A stretch of 12,343 nt of DNA from Pseudomonadota bacterium (GTDB taxonomy: Bacteria > Pseudomonadota > Alphaproteobacteria > Azospirillales > Azospirillaceae). Below are positions 7,173-12,343 of the stretch, in pieces (within the stretch, counting starts at the first letter, position 1; every line of letters begins with the position of its first letter). The DNA is taken from the NCBI GenBank assembly GCA_023416195.1, contig JAEZID010000351.1:1-12343 (forward strand). The letters run 5' to 3'. A program made the position numbers and the translations under genes. Below the pieces are notes generated by a model. It was not told where the DNA came from, did not search any database, and saw only the letters and a program-made list of their open reading frames with translations.

Positions 7173-7220
7173 CCGGCGCGGCGTTCCGGTCTCGTCACGT
7201 CAAGCGCAACGCCGCGCCGG
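7173..7220. repeat. Perfect 13-bp inverted repeat in the leader of the FAD oxidoreductase
   Basis: CCGGCGCGGCGTT (7173-7185) and AACGCCGCGCCGG (7208-7220) are exact inverted repeats with a 22-nt loop. In mRNA from the predicted promoter this would be a very stable stem beginning about 25 nt after the start of transcription and ending 47 nt before the ATG. There is no T-run beside it. The adjacent TTGCGCAA (7223-7230) is an 8-bp palindrome. Confidence 0.6.
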
Positions 7221-7235
7221 GCTTGCGCAACGGAG

Positions 7236-7250
7236 AGAAATTTAATTTCT
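7236..7250. promoter_or_regulatory. 15-bp AT-rich operator-like dyad
   Basis: AGAAATT-T-AATTTCT is a perfect dyad (7-bp arms, one central base) in otherwise GC-rich DNA. It covers the predicted transcription start of the FAD oxidoreductase (about 7246), a typical place for a repressor operator. The identity of the regulator is unknown; no regulator gene is in the window. Confidence 0.5.
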
Positions 7251-7252
7251 TG

Positions 7253-7281
7253 ATTAGAGCTGTTTTAGACAGGAAGATCAA
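7253..7281 (-). promoter_or_regulatory. Sigma70-type promoter for the FAD oxidoreductase gene
   Basis: On the minus strand TTGATC (7281-7276) and TCTAAT (7258-7253) are separated by exactly 17 nt. The -10 box matches the consensus in 5 of 6 positions and the -35 box in 4 of 6. Transcription would start near 7246, giving a leader of about 120 nt. A short dyad CTGT-N5-ACAG (7260-7272) occupies the spacer. The region is the AT-rich island of the 238-bp spacer. Confidence 0.6.
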
Positions 7282-7311
7282 AGCCGCATCCGGGGGACGT
7301 GCGCACCCCAT

Positions 7312-7356
7312 AATTTGGACATTGGTAATCTGGGCGTTGGCAATTTGGGCGTTGGC
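7312..7356. repeat. Three tandem 15-bp repeats
   Basis: The units are AATTTGGACATTGGT (7312-7326), AATCTGGGCGTTGGC (7327-7341) and AATTTGGGCGTTGGC (7342-7356). The last two differ at one base; the first is more diverged, with four differences from the third. The array starts 7 nt beyond the stop codon of the FMN reductase gene, before the promoter of the next gene. There are no spacers between units, so it is not a CRISPR array; it is a small minisatellite. Confidence 0.75.
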
Positions 7357-7363
7357 TTTTCCG

Positions 7364-7921
7364 CTACGCCCCGCGCAGCCGGCGCGTCCAATCGCCCAGC
7401 GCGGTCAGCAGCTTCGCGATCCTCGGCGGCACCGTCTCGTCGGTCAGATTGCCGTCCGCGTCGAACTTCTGCGACGCCTGGGGCACGAAGACTTCGGGCC
7501 TGTTCAGCGGGTGCAGGTCCAGGAACACGCAAACCTGCCGCAGATGATACTGCGAGCGCGCGGTGCCCAAGCCGCCGCCCGCCCCCATGAAGGCCACCGG
7601 TTTGCCGGCGAAGGGCTGGTCGGCCCCGCGCGAGGCCCAGTCGATGGCGTTCTTCAGCACGCCGGGGATGGAGTAATTGTATTCCGGGCAGGCGATCAGC
7701 AGCGCGTCGGCGGCGCGGATGGCCTCGCGGAACGCGGTCACCGGCTCTGGCCGCCCCTCGGCCTCCACGTCGCCGTTGAAGAGCGGGATCGGGGAAAGGT
7801 CGAAGACCTCCAGGCTCATGCCATCGGGCACAACGTCAGCGGCCGCGCGCAGCAGGCCCCGGTTGAAGGACGCCTTGCGCAGGGAACCCGCGAAGCCCAA
7901 CACGCGCACCGGTGACGGCAT
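7364..7921 (-). CDS. NAD(P)H-dependent FMN reductase (ChrR/YieF-like flavodoxin fold)
   Basis: A 185-residue flavodoxin-fold reductase of the NADPH-dependent FMN reductase family. The phosphate-binding loop GSLRKASFNR is at 12-21, and the flavin-ring segment PEYNYSIPGVLKNAIDWASR at 79-98 closely resembles E. coli ChrR/YieF. MGAGGGLGTARSQYHLRQV (112-130) is the third conserved block. Such enzymes reduce quinones, chromate, azo dyes or free flavin with NAD(P)H, often as protection against redox cycling; the physiological substrate here cannot be told. Length is normal, there is no signal peptide, and a cytoplasmic homodimer or tetramer is expected. The ATG at 7921 is followed at once by the beta-strand VRVLGFAGS, so the start is well fixed. 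It lies 70 bp after the hemerythrin gene and 238 bp before the FAD oxidoreductase start. A 9-bp dyad covers its ribosome-binding region. Confidence 0.93.
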   Translation of the reverse strand: MPSPVRVLGFAGSLRKASFNRGLLRAAADVVPDGMSLEVFDLSPIPLFNGDVEAEGRPEPVTAFREAIRAADALLIACPEYNYSIPGVLKNAIDWASRGADQPFAGKPVAFMGAGGGLGTARSQYHLRQVCVFLDLHPLNRPEVFVPQASQKFDADGNLTDETVPPRIAKLLTALGDWTRRLRGA

Positions 7922-7923
7922 GG

Positions 7924-7962
7924 CCCCATTCCCCTCGGTAGAGTGCTACAGAAGGAATGGGG
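7924..7962 (-). promoter_or_regulatory. 9-bp inverted repeat over the ribosome-binding region of the FMN reductase
   Basis: CCCCATTCC (7924-7932) and GGAATGGGG (7954-7962) are exact inverted repeats separated by 21 nt. In minus-strand mRNA the second arm (GGAATGGGG) ends two bases before the ATG and adjoins the GAGGGG Shine-Dalgarno sequence. It could act as a translation-blocking hairpin or, in DNA, as a repressor operator. No T-run follows, so a terminator for the hemerythrin gene is less likely. Confidence 0.5.
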
Positions 7963-7991
7963 TCGCGGCGCCGCCCCGGCAAGGGAGGCGC

Positions 7992-8393
7992 TCAGCCGCC
8001 CTGGCTGCGGATCCAGGCGGCGGTGGCGCTGTCCATGGTGTTCTTGTGGTTGATGAACCAGTCCGGCACGATTTCGGTCAGATAGCCGCGCACCAGCATC
8101 AGGTTGCCGGCCTCCATGCGCTTCTCGATGCCCTCCAGTTCCAGGCGCACGCGGTTGTGCTCGTGAACGTGGATGGGGGTGGGCGGGAAGCCGTACTTGT
8201 GCATCAGCTCTTCCTCGCGGGCGAGGTGGTCGCGCAGATGCTGGGCAAATGTCCGGAAATGGGCCGGCAGGTCGGCGTCGGACGCCTGCGCGGCCTCCGC
8301 CAGCAGTTCGATGGTTTCCTTGTGGTCGGCGTCGATGATGGCGTTGCCGACTTCCAGGGATTCGTTCCAGGCGGGAATTGAGAGCGTGGGCAT
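7992..8393 (-). CDS. Bacteriohemerythrin, single domain
   Basis: A 133-residue four-helix-bundle protein binding O2 (or NO) at a non-haem di-iron centre. All seven expected ligands are present: H24 (DADH), H56 and E60 (RDHLAREE), H75 and H79 (HVHEH), and H116 with D121 (HKNTMD). PAWNESLEVGN at 7-17 is the typical N-terminal arm. It is a free-standing domain with no receptor or signalling partner, so a role in O2 storage or delivery, or NO/iron handling, is likely. The ATG at 8393 is preferred: GGAG is 5 nt upstream and the protein then begins like its relatives (MPTLSIPAWN). In-frame ATGs at 8426 and 8432 would add 11 or 13 unconserved residues. The gene follows pepF by 66 bp on the same strand. 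A hairpin-forming dyad covers its ribosome site and start codon. Confidence 0.95.
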   Translation of the reverse strand: MPTLSIPAWNESLEVGNAIIDADHKETIELLAEAAQASDADLPAHFRTFAQHLRDHLAREEELMHKYGFPPTPIHVHEHNRVRLELEGIEKRMEAGNLMLVRGYLTEIVPDWFINHKNTMDSATAAWIRSQGG

Positions 8394-8426
8394 GGTGGCT
8401 CCGGTTCGGGTCGTTGGAGACACCAT
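8392..8426 (-). promoter_or_regulatory. Hairpin dyad covering ribosome site and start codon of hemerythrin
   Basis: In minus-strand sense, ATGGTGTCTCC (8426-8416) pairs with GGAGCCACCAT (8402-8392) at 10 of 11 positions around the 13-nt loop AACGACCCGAACC. The 3' arm contains both the GGAG Shine-Dalgarno and the first two bases of the chosen ATG. The core TCTCC-AACGACC(C)GAAC(C)-GGAG recurs in front of pepF. Function (translation control, operator or shared promoter element) is inferred. Confidence 0.5.
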
Positions 8427-8459
8427 ACCCACTCTCCGGCTAGGGATTCTTGATGTCCG

Positions 8460-10283
8460 TCAAGCGGACTGTTCCAACTCGTCCACGAATCCCCGTATCA
8501 CCCCCAGCCCCTTCTGCCAGAAGGCGGGGTCGCCGGCGTCCAGCCCGAAGGGGGCCAGCAGTTCCTTGTGCCGCAGCGTGCCGCCGGCCGACAGCATCGC
8601 CATGTACTTGTCGGCGAAGCCCTGTTCGGACTCCTGGTACACCGCGTACAGCGAATTCACGAGGCAGTCGCCGAACGCGTACGCGTACACGTAGAAGGGC
8701 GAGTGGATGAAGTGCGGGATGTAGGACCAGTAGTTCTGGTAGCCCTCGTCGAAGCGCAGCGCCGGCCCGAGGCTCTCCGTCTGCACCGCCATCCAGATTT
8801 CGCCCAGCCGCTCGGCGGTCAGCTCGCCCTCGCGCCGCTCCGTGTGGACACGCTGCTCGAAGTCGAAGAAGGCGATCTGGCGAACCACCGTGTTCAGCAT
8901 GTCCTCGACCTTGGTCGCCAGCATGATCTTGCGGCGCTTCGGGTCGGTCTCCGCGTCGAGCAGCGAGCGGAAGGTCAGCATCTCGCCGAACACCGACGCC
9001 GTTTCGGCCAGCGTCAGCGGCGTGTCGGACATCAGATGGCCCTGCTTGCCGGCGAGGATCTGGTGCACGCCGTGCCCAAGCTCATGGGCGAGCGTCATCA
9101 CGTCGCGAGTCTTGCCCTGGTAGTTGACCAGCAGGTACGGGTGGACGCTCGGCACGGTCGGATGCGCGAAGGCGCCCGGCGCCTTGCCCGGCCGCACCGG
9201 CGCATCGATCCAGGCATTGTCGAAGAAGCGCTTGCCCAGCCCCGCCAGCTCCGGCGAGAAGCGCCCGTAGGCGCCCAGCACCAGATCGCGCGCCTCGTCC
9301 CAGCGGATGGTGCGGTCGACGTCCTCCGGCAGCGGCGCGTTGCGGTCCCAATAGTCCAGCGCGTCCTGCCCGAACCACCTGGCCTTCATCGTGTAATAGC
9401 GGTGGGACAGGGCGGGGTAGGCGTCCTTGACGGCCTTGACCAGTGCATCCACCACCTCGTCCTCGACACGGTTGGACAGGTTGCGGGACGAGGTCGGGCG
9501 CGGGTAGTTGCGCCACTTGTCCTCGATCTCCTTGTCCTTGGCCAGCGTGTTGGTGACCAGCGCGAACAGACGGATGTTGTCGCCCAGCACGCGGCCCACC
9601 ACCTCGCCGGCTTCCCGCCGGACGGCCTGGTTGCGGTCGGACAGCTTGTTCAGCGCCTCCGCGCAGGTCAGGTCCTTGCCGCCGATGGGAAAGCGCAGGC
9701 CGGCGATGGTCTCGTCGAACAGGCGGTTCCAGGCGGCGCGGCCGACGACGTGCTTTTCATGGAGCAGCCGCTCCACCTCGTCCGACAGCTGGTGTTCGCG
9801 GAACAGCCGCACGTCGCGCAGCCACGGGGCGTAATGCGCGAGGTCGTTCGACGCCTTCAGCGTGCTTTCCAGCGCCGTCTCGTCCAGCCGGTTGATCTCC
9901 AGCGTGAAGAAGACGAGGTGGGTGGAGATGCCGTTCACCCGCTCCTGCGTGGACTGGTAAAACTTGCCGATGGCTGGATCGACCATGTTGCCGGAATAGA
10001 CGAGGCCGGCGTAGGACATGGCGCGGGAGAGCACCTCGTCGATGCGCTCGTACTCGCGGATCGCCTTGGCGAAGGTGGCGCCGTCGAGACTTGCGAGTTT
10101 GCCGGCGTAGGCGGCGTGGAACTCCTTCGCCGCGCTTTCCATGCGGTCGAGGTCCGCCTTCAGCTCGCGCGACTCCATGCCGGGATAAAGGTCGTTCAGG
10201 TCCCAGGCGGGCAGGGTGCCGAGGTCGGGACCTTCCGCTGCGGCCAGGGCGGTGTCGGGCGCGGTGTCGGGCAGGCGGCTCAT
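8460..10283 (-). CDS. pepF: Oligoendopeptidase F, M3 family metallopeptidase
   Basis: A 607-residue cytoplasmic zinc oligopeptidase of the M3B/PepF group that cuts short peptides and so helps recycle peptides or processed leader fragments. The zinc site is MTLAHELGHGVHQIL, with H400, E401 and H404, and the third ligand is E427 in LAETASVFGE. The N-terminal part shows the family lead LPAWDLNDLYPGMES and a long helical domain. GAFAHPTVPSVHPYLLVNYQG precedes the zinc helix, and YIPHFIHSPFYVYAYAFG supplies the substrate-binding tyrosine/histidine segment. Length is normal. The start is ATG at 10283: GGAGGG is 5 nt upstream. A TTG directly before it (10286) is in frame but only 2 nt from the same ribosome site, so I reject it. 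The gene lies 60 bp after a small unknown gene and has a plausible own promoter. Confidence 0.96.
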   Translation of the reverse strand: MSRLPDTAPDTALAAAEGPDLGTLPAWDLNDLYPGMESRELKADLDRMESAAKEFHAAYAGKLASLDGATFAKAIREYERIDEVLSRAMSYAGLVYSGNMVDPAIGKFYQSTQERVNGISTHLVFFTLEINRLDETALESTLKASNDLAHYAPWLRDVRLFREHQLSDEVERLLHEKHVVGRAAWNRLFDETIAGLRFPIGGKDLTCAEALNKLSDRNQAVRREAGEVVGRVLGDNIRLFALVTNTLAKDKEIEDKWRNYPRPTSSRNLSNRVEDEVVDALVKAVKDAYPALSHRYYTMKARWFGQDALDYWDRNAPLPEDVDRTIRWDEARDLVLGAYGRFSPELAGLGKRFFDNAWIDAPVRPGKAPGAFAHPTVPSVHPYLLVNYQGKTRDVMTLAHELGHGVHQILAGKQGHLMSDTPLTLAETASVFGEMLTFRSLLDAETDPKRRKIMLATKVEDMLNTVVRQIAFFDFEQRVHTERREGELTAERLGEIWMAVQTESLGPALRFDEGYQNYWSYIPHFIHSPFYVYAYAFGDCLVNSLYAVYQESEQGFADKYMAMLSAGGTLRHKELLAPFGLDAGDPAFWQKGLGVIRGFVDELEQSA

Positions 10284-10285
10284 CA

Positions 10286-10314
10286 ATTCCCTCCGTTCGG
10301 TCGTTGGAGGGGAT
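10286..10314 (-). promoter_or_regulatory. Dyad with the pepF ribosome site, shared with hemerythrin
   Basis: In minus-strand sense CCCTCC (10311-10306) and GGAGGG (10294-10289) are perfect arms around the loop AACGACCGAAC. Two more pairs beyond one mismatch extend it to 10286-10314. The same loop and inner stem occur before the hemerythrin gene. The predicted pepF promoter would start transcription inside the loop, so the dyad may work as DNA rather than RNA, or in longer transcripts only. Confidence 0.5.
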
Positions 10315-10339
10315 ATAAGCGCCTCGGCCCGCGGGACAA
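10312..10339 (-). promoter_or_regulatory. Candidate sigma70 promoter for pepF
   Basis: On the minus strand TTGTCC (10339-10334) and TATATC (10317-10312) are 16 nt apart; each matches the consensus in 4 of 6 positions. Transcription would start near 10305, about 22 nt before the ATG. The box lies in the 60-bp spacer after the small unknown gene. Confidence 0.4.
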
Positions 10340-10343
10340 AGCC

Positions 10344-10712
10344 TTACGCTTCAGGACTGTCCTGAACCCGCCGGATCGCCGCATCGACGCATTGCAGATG
10401 CAGCTTCTTGCGCGCCAGCAGGCGGGCGCGCTTTTCCTCCGGATCGGTGGTCGGCATCGCCTCGATCCTGCAGCCGCGCCAGCCGTTGGCGTCCAGCGCG
10501 CGGGCGACCTCGGCGTAACCGAAGTATCCCTTCTCCGGCTGCTCCCACGGCGCGCGGAAGTCGGCGCGGCGCAGCACGAAGCGGTTGGACTGGCTGGACC
10601 CGCCCAGATTGGTCAGCCGCGCCACGATCAGCCGCTCGCCGTCCGGCTGGACGACGGTCAGGATGGGGCGAATCCCGGTGATCGGCGGGTCGATGGTCAT
10701 GGCCGCATGCAT
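10344..10712 (-). CDS. Small conserved-looking protein of unknown function
   Basis: A 122-residue protein that I do not recognise. It begins MHAAMTIDPPITGIRPILTV and is likely soluble: a beta-rich first half (ILTVVQPDGERLIVARLTNLG), then RFVLRRADFRAPWEQPEKGYFGYAEVARALDANGW, and a basic helical tail with EEKRARLLARKKLHLQCVDAAIRR. There is no signal peptide, membrane segment or clear metal motif. The start is uncertain: ATG at 10712 has GGGA 4 nt upstream, while ATG at 10700 (118 residues) has almost none. The open frame continues upstream to 10988, but that part is Arg-rich, unlike a protein, and overlaps the prpE control region, so I exclude it. It lies 60 bp before pepF on the same strand and is divergent from prpE. 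Base composition matches its neighbours. That it is a real gene is likely from the protein-like amino acid pattern and the ribosome site. Confidence 0.65.
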   Translation of the reverse strand: MHAAMTIDPPITGIRPILTVVQPDGERLIVARLTNLGGSSQSNRFVLRRADFRAPWEQPEKGYFGYAEVARALDANGWRGCRIEAMPTTDPEEKRARLLARKKLHLQCVDAAIRRVQDSPEA

Positions 10713-10986
10713 AGCGTCCCGACGCCGCCAAGGCCAGCGACAAGGGCGCATCGGGAGAAACGCACGAACGGTCGTGTTGAAACGGCGCGTCCGCCGGGAC
10801 CGCGCGAGCGTGCGGAACCAGGGATTCAGGAAAATCCCAAAGAATGAGGTGCGACAGCCCGCCGCACCTTTCTTCATCCCATTTGCAATGCGGGGTATGT
10901 TTGGCGCAGATTGAGCCCTGCTGCGCGACCGTTCATTGCGCAGCTGCGGAGAAACGCGAACCAAACAAAATATAAAGGGACGCCCC
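10713..10986. promoter_or_regulatory. Divergent control region between the small unknown gene and prpE
   Basis: This 274-bp spacer holds no convincing gene. It has three small dyads: GGGATT-N6-AATCCC (10821-10838), AGGTGCG-N9-CGCACCT (10847-10869) and GCTGCGC-N11-GCGCAGC (10920-10944). TTTGCAAT at 10882-10889 resembles the TTTGCAAA half-site described for PccR/ScfR-type propionyl-CoA regulators in alphaproteobacteria. A weak sigma70-like pair TTCATC-N17-TATGTT (10873-10901) is present. AAGGGA 6 nt before the ATG at 10987 is the prpE ribosome site. Confidence 0.4.
10901..10916 (+). promoter_or_regulatory. Weak sigma54-like -24/-12 element upstream of prpE
   Basis: TTGGCGCAGATTGAGC has GG and GC separated by exactly 10 nt, as in -24/-12 promoters, and matches TTGGC and the C of the -24 block. 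The TT before the -12 GC is missing (GA instead). prp operons in enterobacteria are sigma54-dependent, which makes it worth noting, but no PrpR-type activator gene is visible. It competes with the sigma70-like pair nearby. Confidence 0.2.
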
Positions 10987-12343
10987 ATGAGCCAGAGCTC
11001 AGCCGACCTCTACAACCAGATCCACGCACGCTCGCTGTCGGACCCGGAGGGGTTCTGGGGTGAGGCGGCAGAGGAGATCACCTGGATCAAGCGCTGGGAC
11101 AAGGTCCTGGACGACAGCAACCCGCCGTTCTACCGCTGGTTCAAGGGCGGTGTCCTGAACACCTGCTACAACGCCGTCGACCGCCATGTGGAGGCCGGAC
11201 GCGGCGATCAGGCCGCGATCATCTACGACAGCCCGGTCACCGGCACGGTCCAGACCATCACCTACCGCGAATTCCAGGATCAGGTCGCCCGCTTCGCCGG
11301 CGTTCTGCGCGCCCAGGGCGTGGAGAAGGGCGACCGCGTCATCCTCTACATGCCGATGATCCCGCAGTCGCTGGTCGCCATGCTGGCCTGCGCGCGCCTC
11401 GGCGCCGTGCATTCGGTGGTGTTCGGCGGCTTCGCCCCGCACGAGCTGGCGACCCGCATCAACGACTCCAAGCCGAAGGTCATCGTCTCCGCCTCCTGCG
11501 GCATCGAGCCGAACCGCGTCGTCAAGTACAAGCCGATGCTCGACGCCGCCATCGAGCAGGCCGAGCACAAGCCGGAGCGCGTCGTCGTCTTCCAGCGCCC
11601 GCAGGAAACCGCGACCCTGATCGAAGGCCGCGACGTCGATTGGGCCGAGGCCATCGCCAAGGCCGAGCCGGCCGAGTGCGTGCCGGTCGCCGCGACCGAC
11701 CCGCTCTACATCCTCTACACCTCCGGCACCACCGGCCAGCCGAAGGGGGTCATCCGCGACAACGGCGGCCACGCCGTGGCGCTGAAGTGGACGATGAAGA
11801 ACATCTACAACGTCCAGCCGGGCGAGGTGTATTGGGCCGCGTCGGATGTGGGCTGGGTGGTCGGCCACTCCTACATCGTCTACGGCCCGCTGCTGCACGG
11901 CTGCACCACCGTGGTGTTCGAGGGCAAGCCGGTCGGCACGCCGGACGCCGGCACCTTCTGGCGCGTCATCGAGCAGCACAAGATCGGCACGCTGTTCACC
12001 GCTCCGACCGCCTTCCGCGCCATCAAGCGCGAGGATCCGGACGCCAAGCTGCTGGCCAAGTACGACCTGTCGCACTTCCGCGCCCTGTTCCTGGCCGGCG
12101 AGCGCTCCGACCCCGACACCCTGCATTGGGCCGAGGACAATCTGAAGGTTCCGGTGATCGACCACTGGTGGCAGACCGAGACCGGCTGGGCGATTTCCGG
12201 CAACCCGCTGGGCGTCCACCTGTTCCCGATCAAGTACGGCTCCGCCACCCGCCCGATGCCGGGCTGGAACGTGCAGATCCTGAACGCCGAGAACAAGGAA
12301 GTGCCGCGCGGCGACATCGGCGCCATCTGCGTGAAGCTGCCGC
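10987..12343 (+). CDS. prpE: Propionyl-CoA synthetase PrpE, 3' end cut by window edge
   Basis: The first 452 residues of an acyl-CoA synthetase of about 630 residues, running off the right edge. It activates propionate (or acetate/other short acids) with ATP and CoA, feeding propionyl-CoA into the methylcitrate or methylmalonyl route. The adenylate-forming P-loop is YILYTSGTTGQPKGV (241-255). IRDNGGHAVALKWTMKNIY (256-274), ASDVGWVVGHSYIVYGPLLHG (285-305), FLAGERSDPDTLHWAED (368-384) and DHWWQTETGWAI (392-403) are the diagnostic blocks. The GWVVGHSY and TETGW forms, rather than Acs-type GWVTGHSY and TETGG, favour PrpE/ACSS3 over acetyl-CoA synthetase. The N-terminal ACAS domain begins YNQIHARSLSDPEGFWGEAA (9-28). 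AAGGGA 6 nt before the ATG sets the start. The C-terminal lid with the regulatory lysine is outside the window. It is the only plus-strand gene here. Confidence 0.93.
   Translation, partial: MSQSSADLYNQIHARSLSDPEGFWGEAAEEITWIKRWDKVLDDSNPPFYRWFKGGVLNTCYNAVDRHVEAGRGDQAAIIYDSPVTGTVQTITYREFQDQVARFAGVLRAQGVEKGDRVILYMPMIPQSLVAMLACARLGAVHSVVFGGFAPHELATRINDSKPKVIVSASCGIEPNRVVKYKPMLDAAIEQAEHKPERVVVFQRPQETATLIEGRDVDWAEAIAKAEPAECVPVAATDPLYILYTSGTTGQPKGVIRDNGGHAVALKWTMKNIYNVQPGEVYWAASDVGWVVGHSYIVYGPLLHGCTTVVFEGKPVGTPDAGTFWRVIEQHKIGTLFTAPTAFRAIKREDPDAKLLAKYDLSHFRALFLAGERSDPDTLHWAEDNLKVPVIDHWWQTETGWAISGNPLGVHLFPIKYGSATRPMPGWNVQILNAENKEVPRGDIGAICVKLP

Noticed and set aside
7312..7356. Possible CRISPR-like repeat
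   Set aside because: The units are directly adjacent with no unique spacers, and no cas gene is nearby.
7922..7991. Terminator for hemerythrin in the dyad before the FMN reductase
   Set aside because: There is no T-run after the stem, and its arm is placed on the ribosome-binding region of the next gene.
8568..10847. Very long open frame (759 codons) on the plus strand, opposite pepF
   Set aside because: It mirrors pepF in a GC-rich genome. The translation is Arg/Val/Gly/Gln-rich with no motif, while the opposite strand encodes a complete M3 peptidase with its zinc site.
10844..10975. 43-codon Cys/His-rich open frame on the plus strand just before prpE, possible leader peptide
   Set aside because: There is no ribosome site before its ATG, it spans the candidate promoter elements, and the composition looks random.
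10713..10988. N-terminal extension of the small unknown protein up to 10988
   Set aside because: The extension is Arg/Ser/Phe-rich, lacks conserved character and overlaps the prpE leader; starts at 10712 or 10700 are better.
10999..12219. Long open frame (406 codons) on the minus strand opposite prpE
   Set aside because: It is a shadow of prpE with biased composition and no family motif.

Overview
The window is GC-rich chromosomal DNA with dense, co-oriented genes and long high-GC shadow ORFs. Protein sequence style, GC content and gene content (four late queuosine genes together, an ABC1-family kinase, bacteriohemerythrin, PrpE) suggest an alphaproteobacterium, most likely of the Rhodospirillales (Azospirillum-like). 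This placement is inferred from gene features, not from a phylogenetic marker. Nothing indicates a prophage, IS element, integron, CRISPR array, tRNA or rRNA.

Layout: every gene but the last is on the minus strand. Read in minus-strand order (right to left) the genes are: a small protein of unknown function (10344-10712), oligoendopeptidase F pepF (8460-10283), a bacteriohemerythrin (7992-8393), an NAD(P)H-dependent FMN reductase (7364-7921), a berberine-bridge-type FAD oxidoreductase (5704-7125), an ABC1/AarF-type atypical kinase (4292-5638), then queA, tgt, queF and queG (419-4248), and the start of a fatty acyl-CoA ligase cut by the left edge (1-341). On the plus strand, divergent from the small unknown gene, lies propionyl-CoA synthetase prpE (10987 to beyond the right edge). 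Both edge genes are partial.

Functionally the centrepiece is a compact queuosine cluster covering every step from preQ0 to queuosine: QueF reduces preQ0 to preQ1, Tgt exchanges preQ1 for guanine at position 34 of GUN-anticodon tRNAs, QueA adds the cyclopentane moiety, and QueG removes the epoxide. queA/tgt overlap by 4 bp and queF/queG by 14 bp. The only real gap, between tgt and queF, is filled by an 85-bp nested palindrome of REP/BIME type whose edge supplies the tgt stop codon. The pepF to FAD-oxidoreductase part is a run of cytoplasmic peptide-turnover, O2/NO-binding and flavin redox proteins with spacers of 60-240 bp, so these may be separate transcription units rather than one tight operon.

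The most unusual material is in the spacers. pepF and the adjacent hemerythrin gene share an almost identical dyad just upstream of their starts, each including the Shine-Dalgarno sequence. The FMN reductase has a different 9-bp dyad ending 2 nt before its ATG. The FAD oxidoreductase has a good sigma70-type promoter with a perfect 15-bp AT-rich dyad over the predicted transcription start, then a 13-bp perfect inverted repeat in the leader. A 15-bp tandem repeat lies behind the FMN reductase gene. The prpE upstream region carries several dyads and weak promoter candidates. I see no clearly new multi-gene system; these regulatory structures are the best leads.
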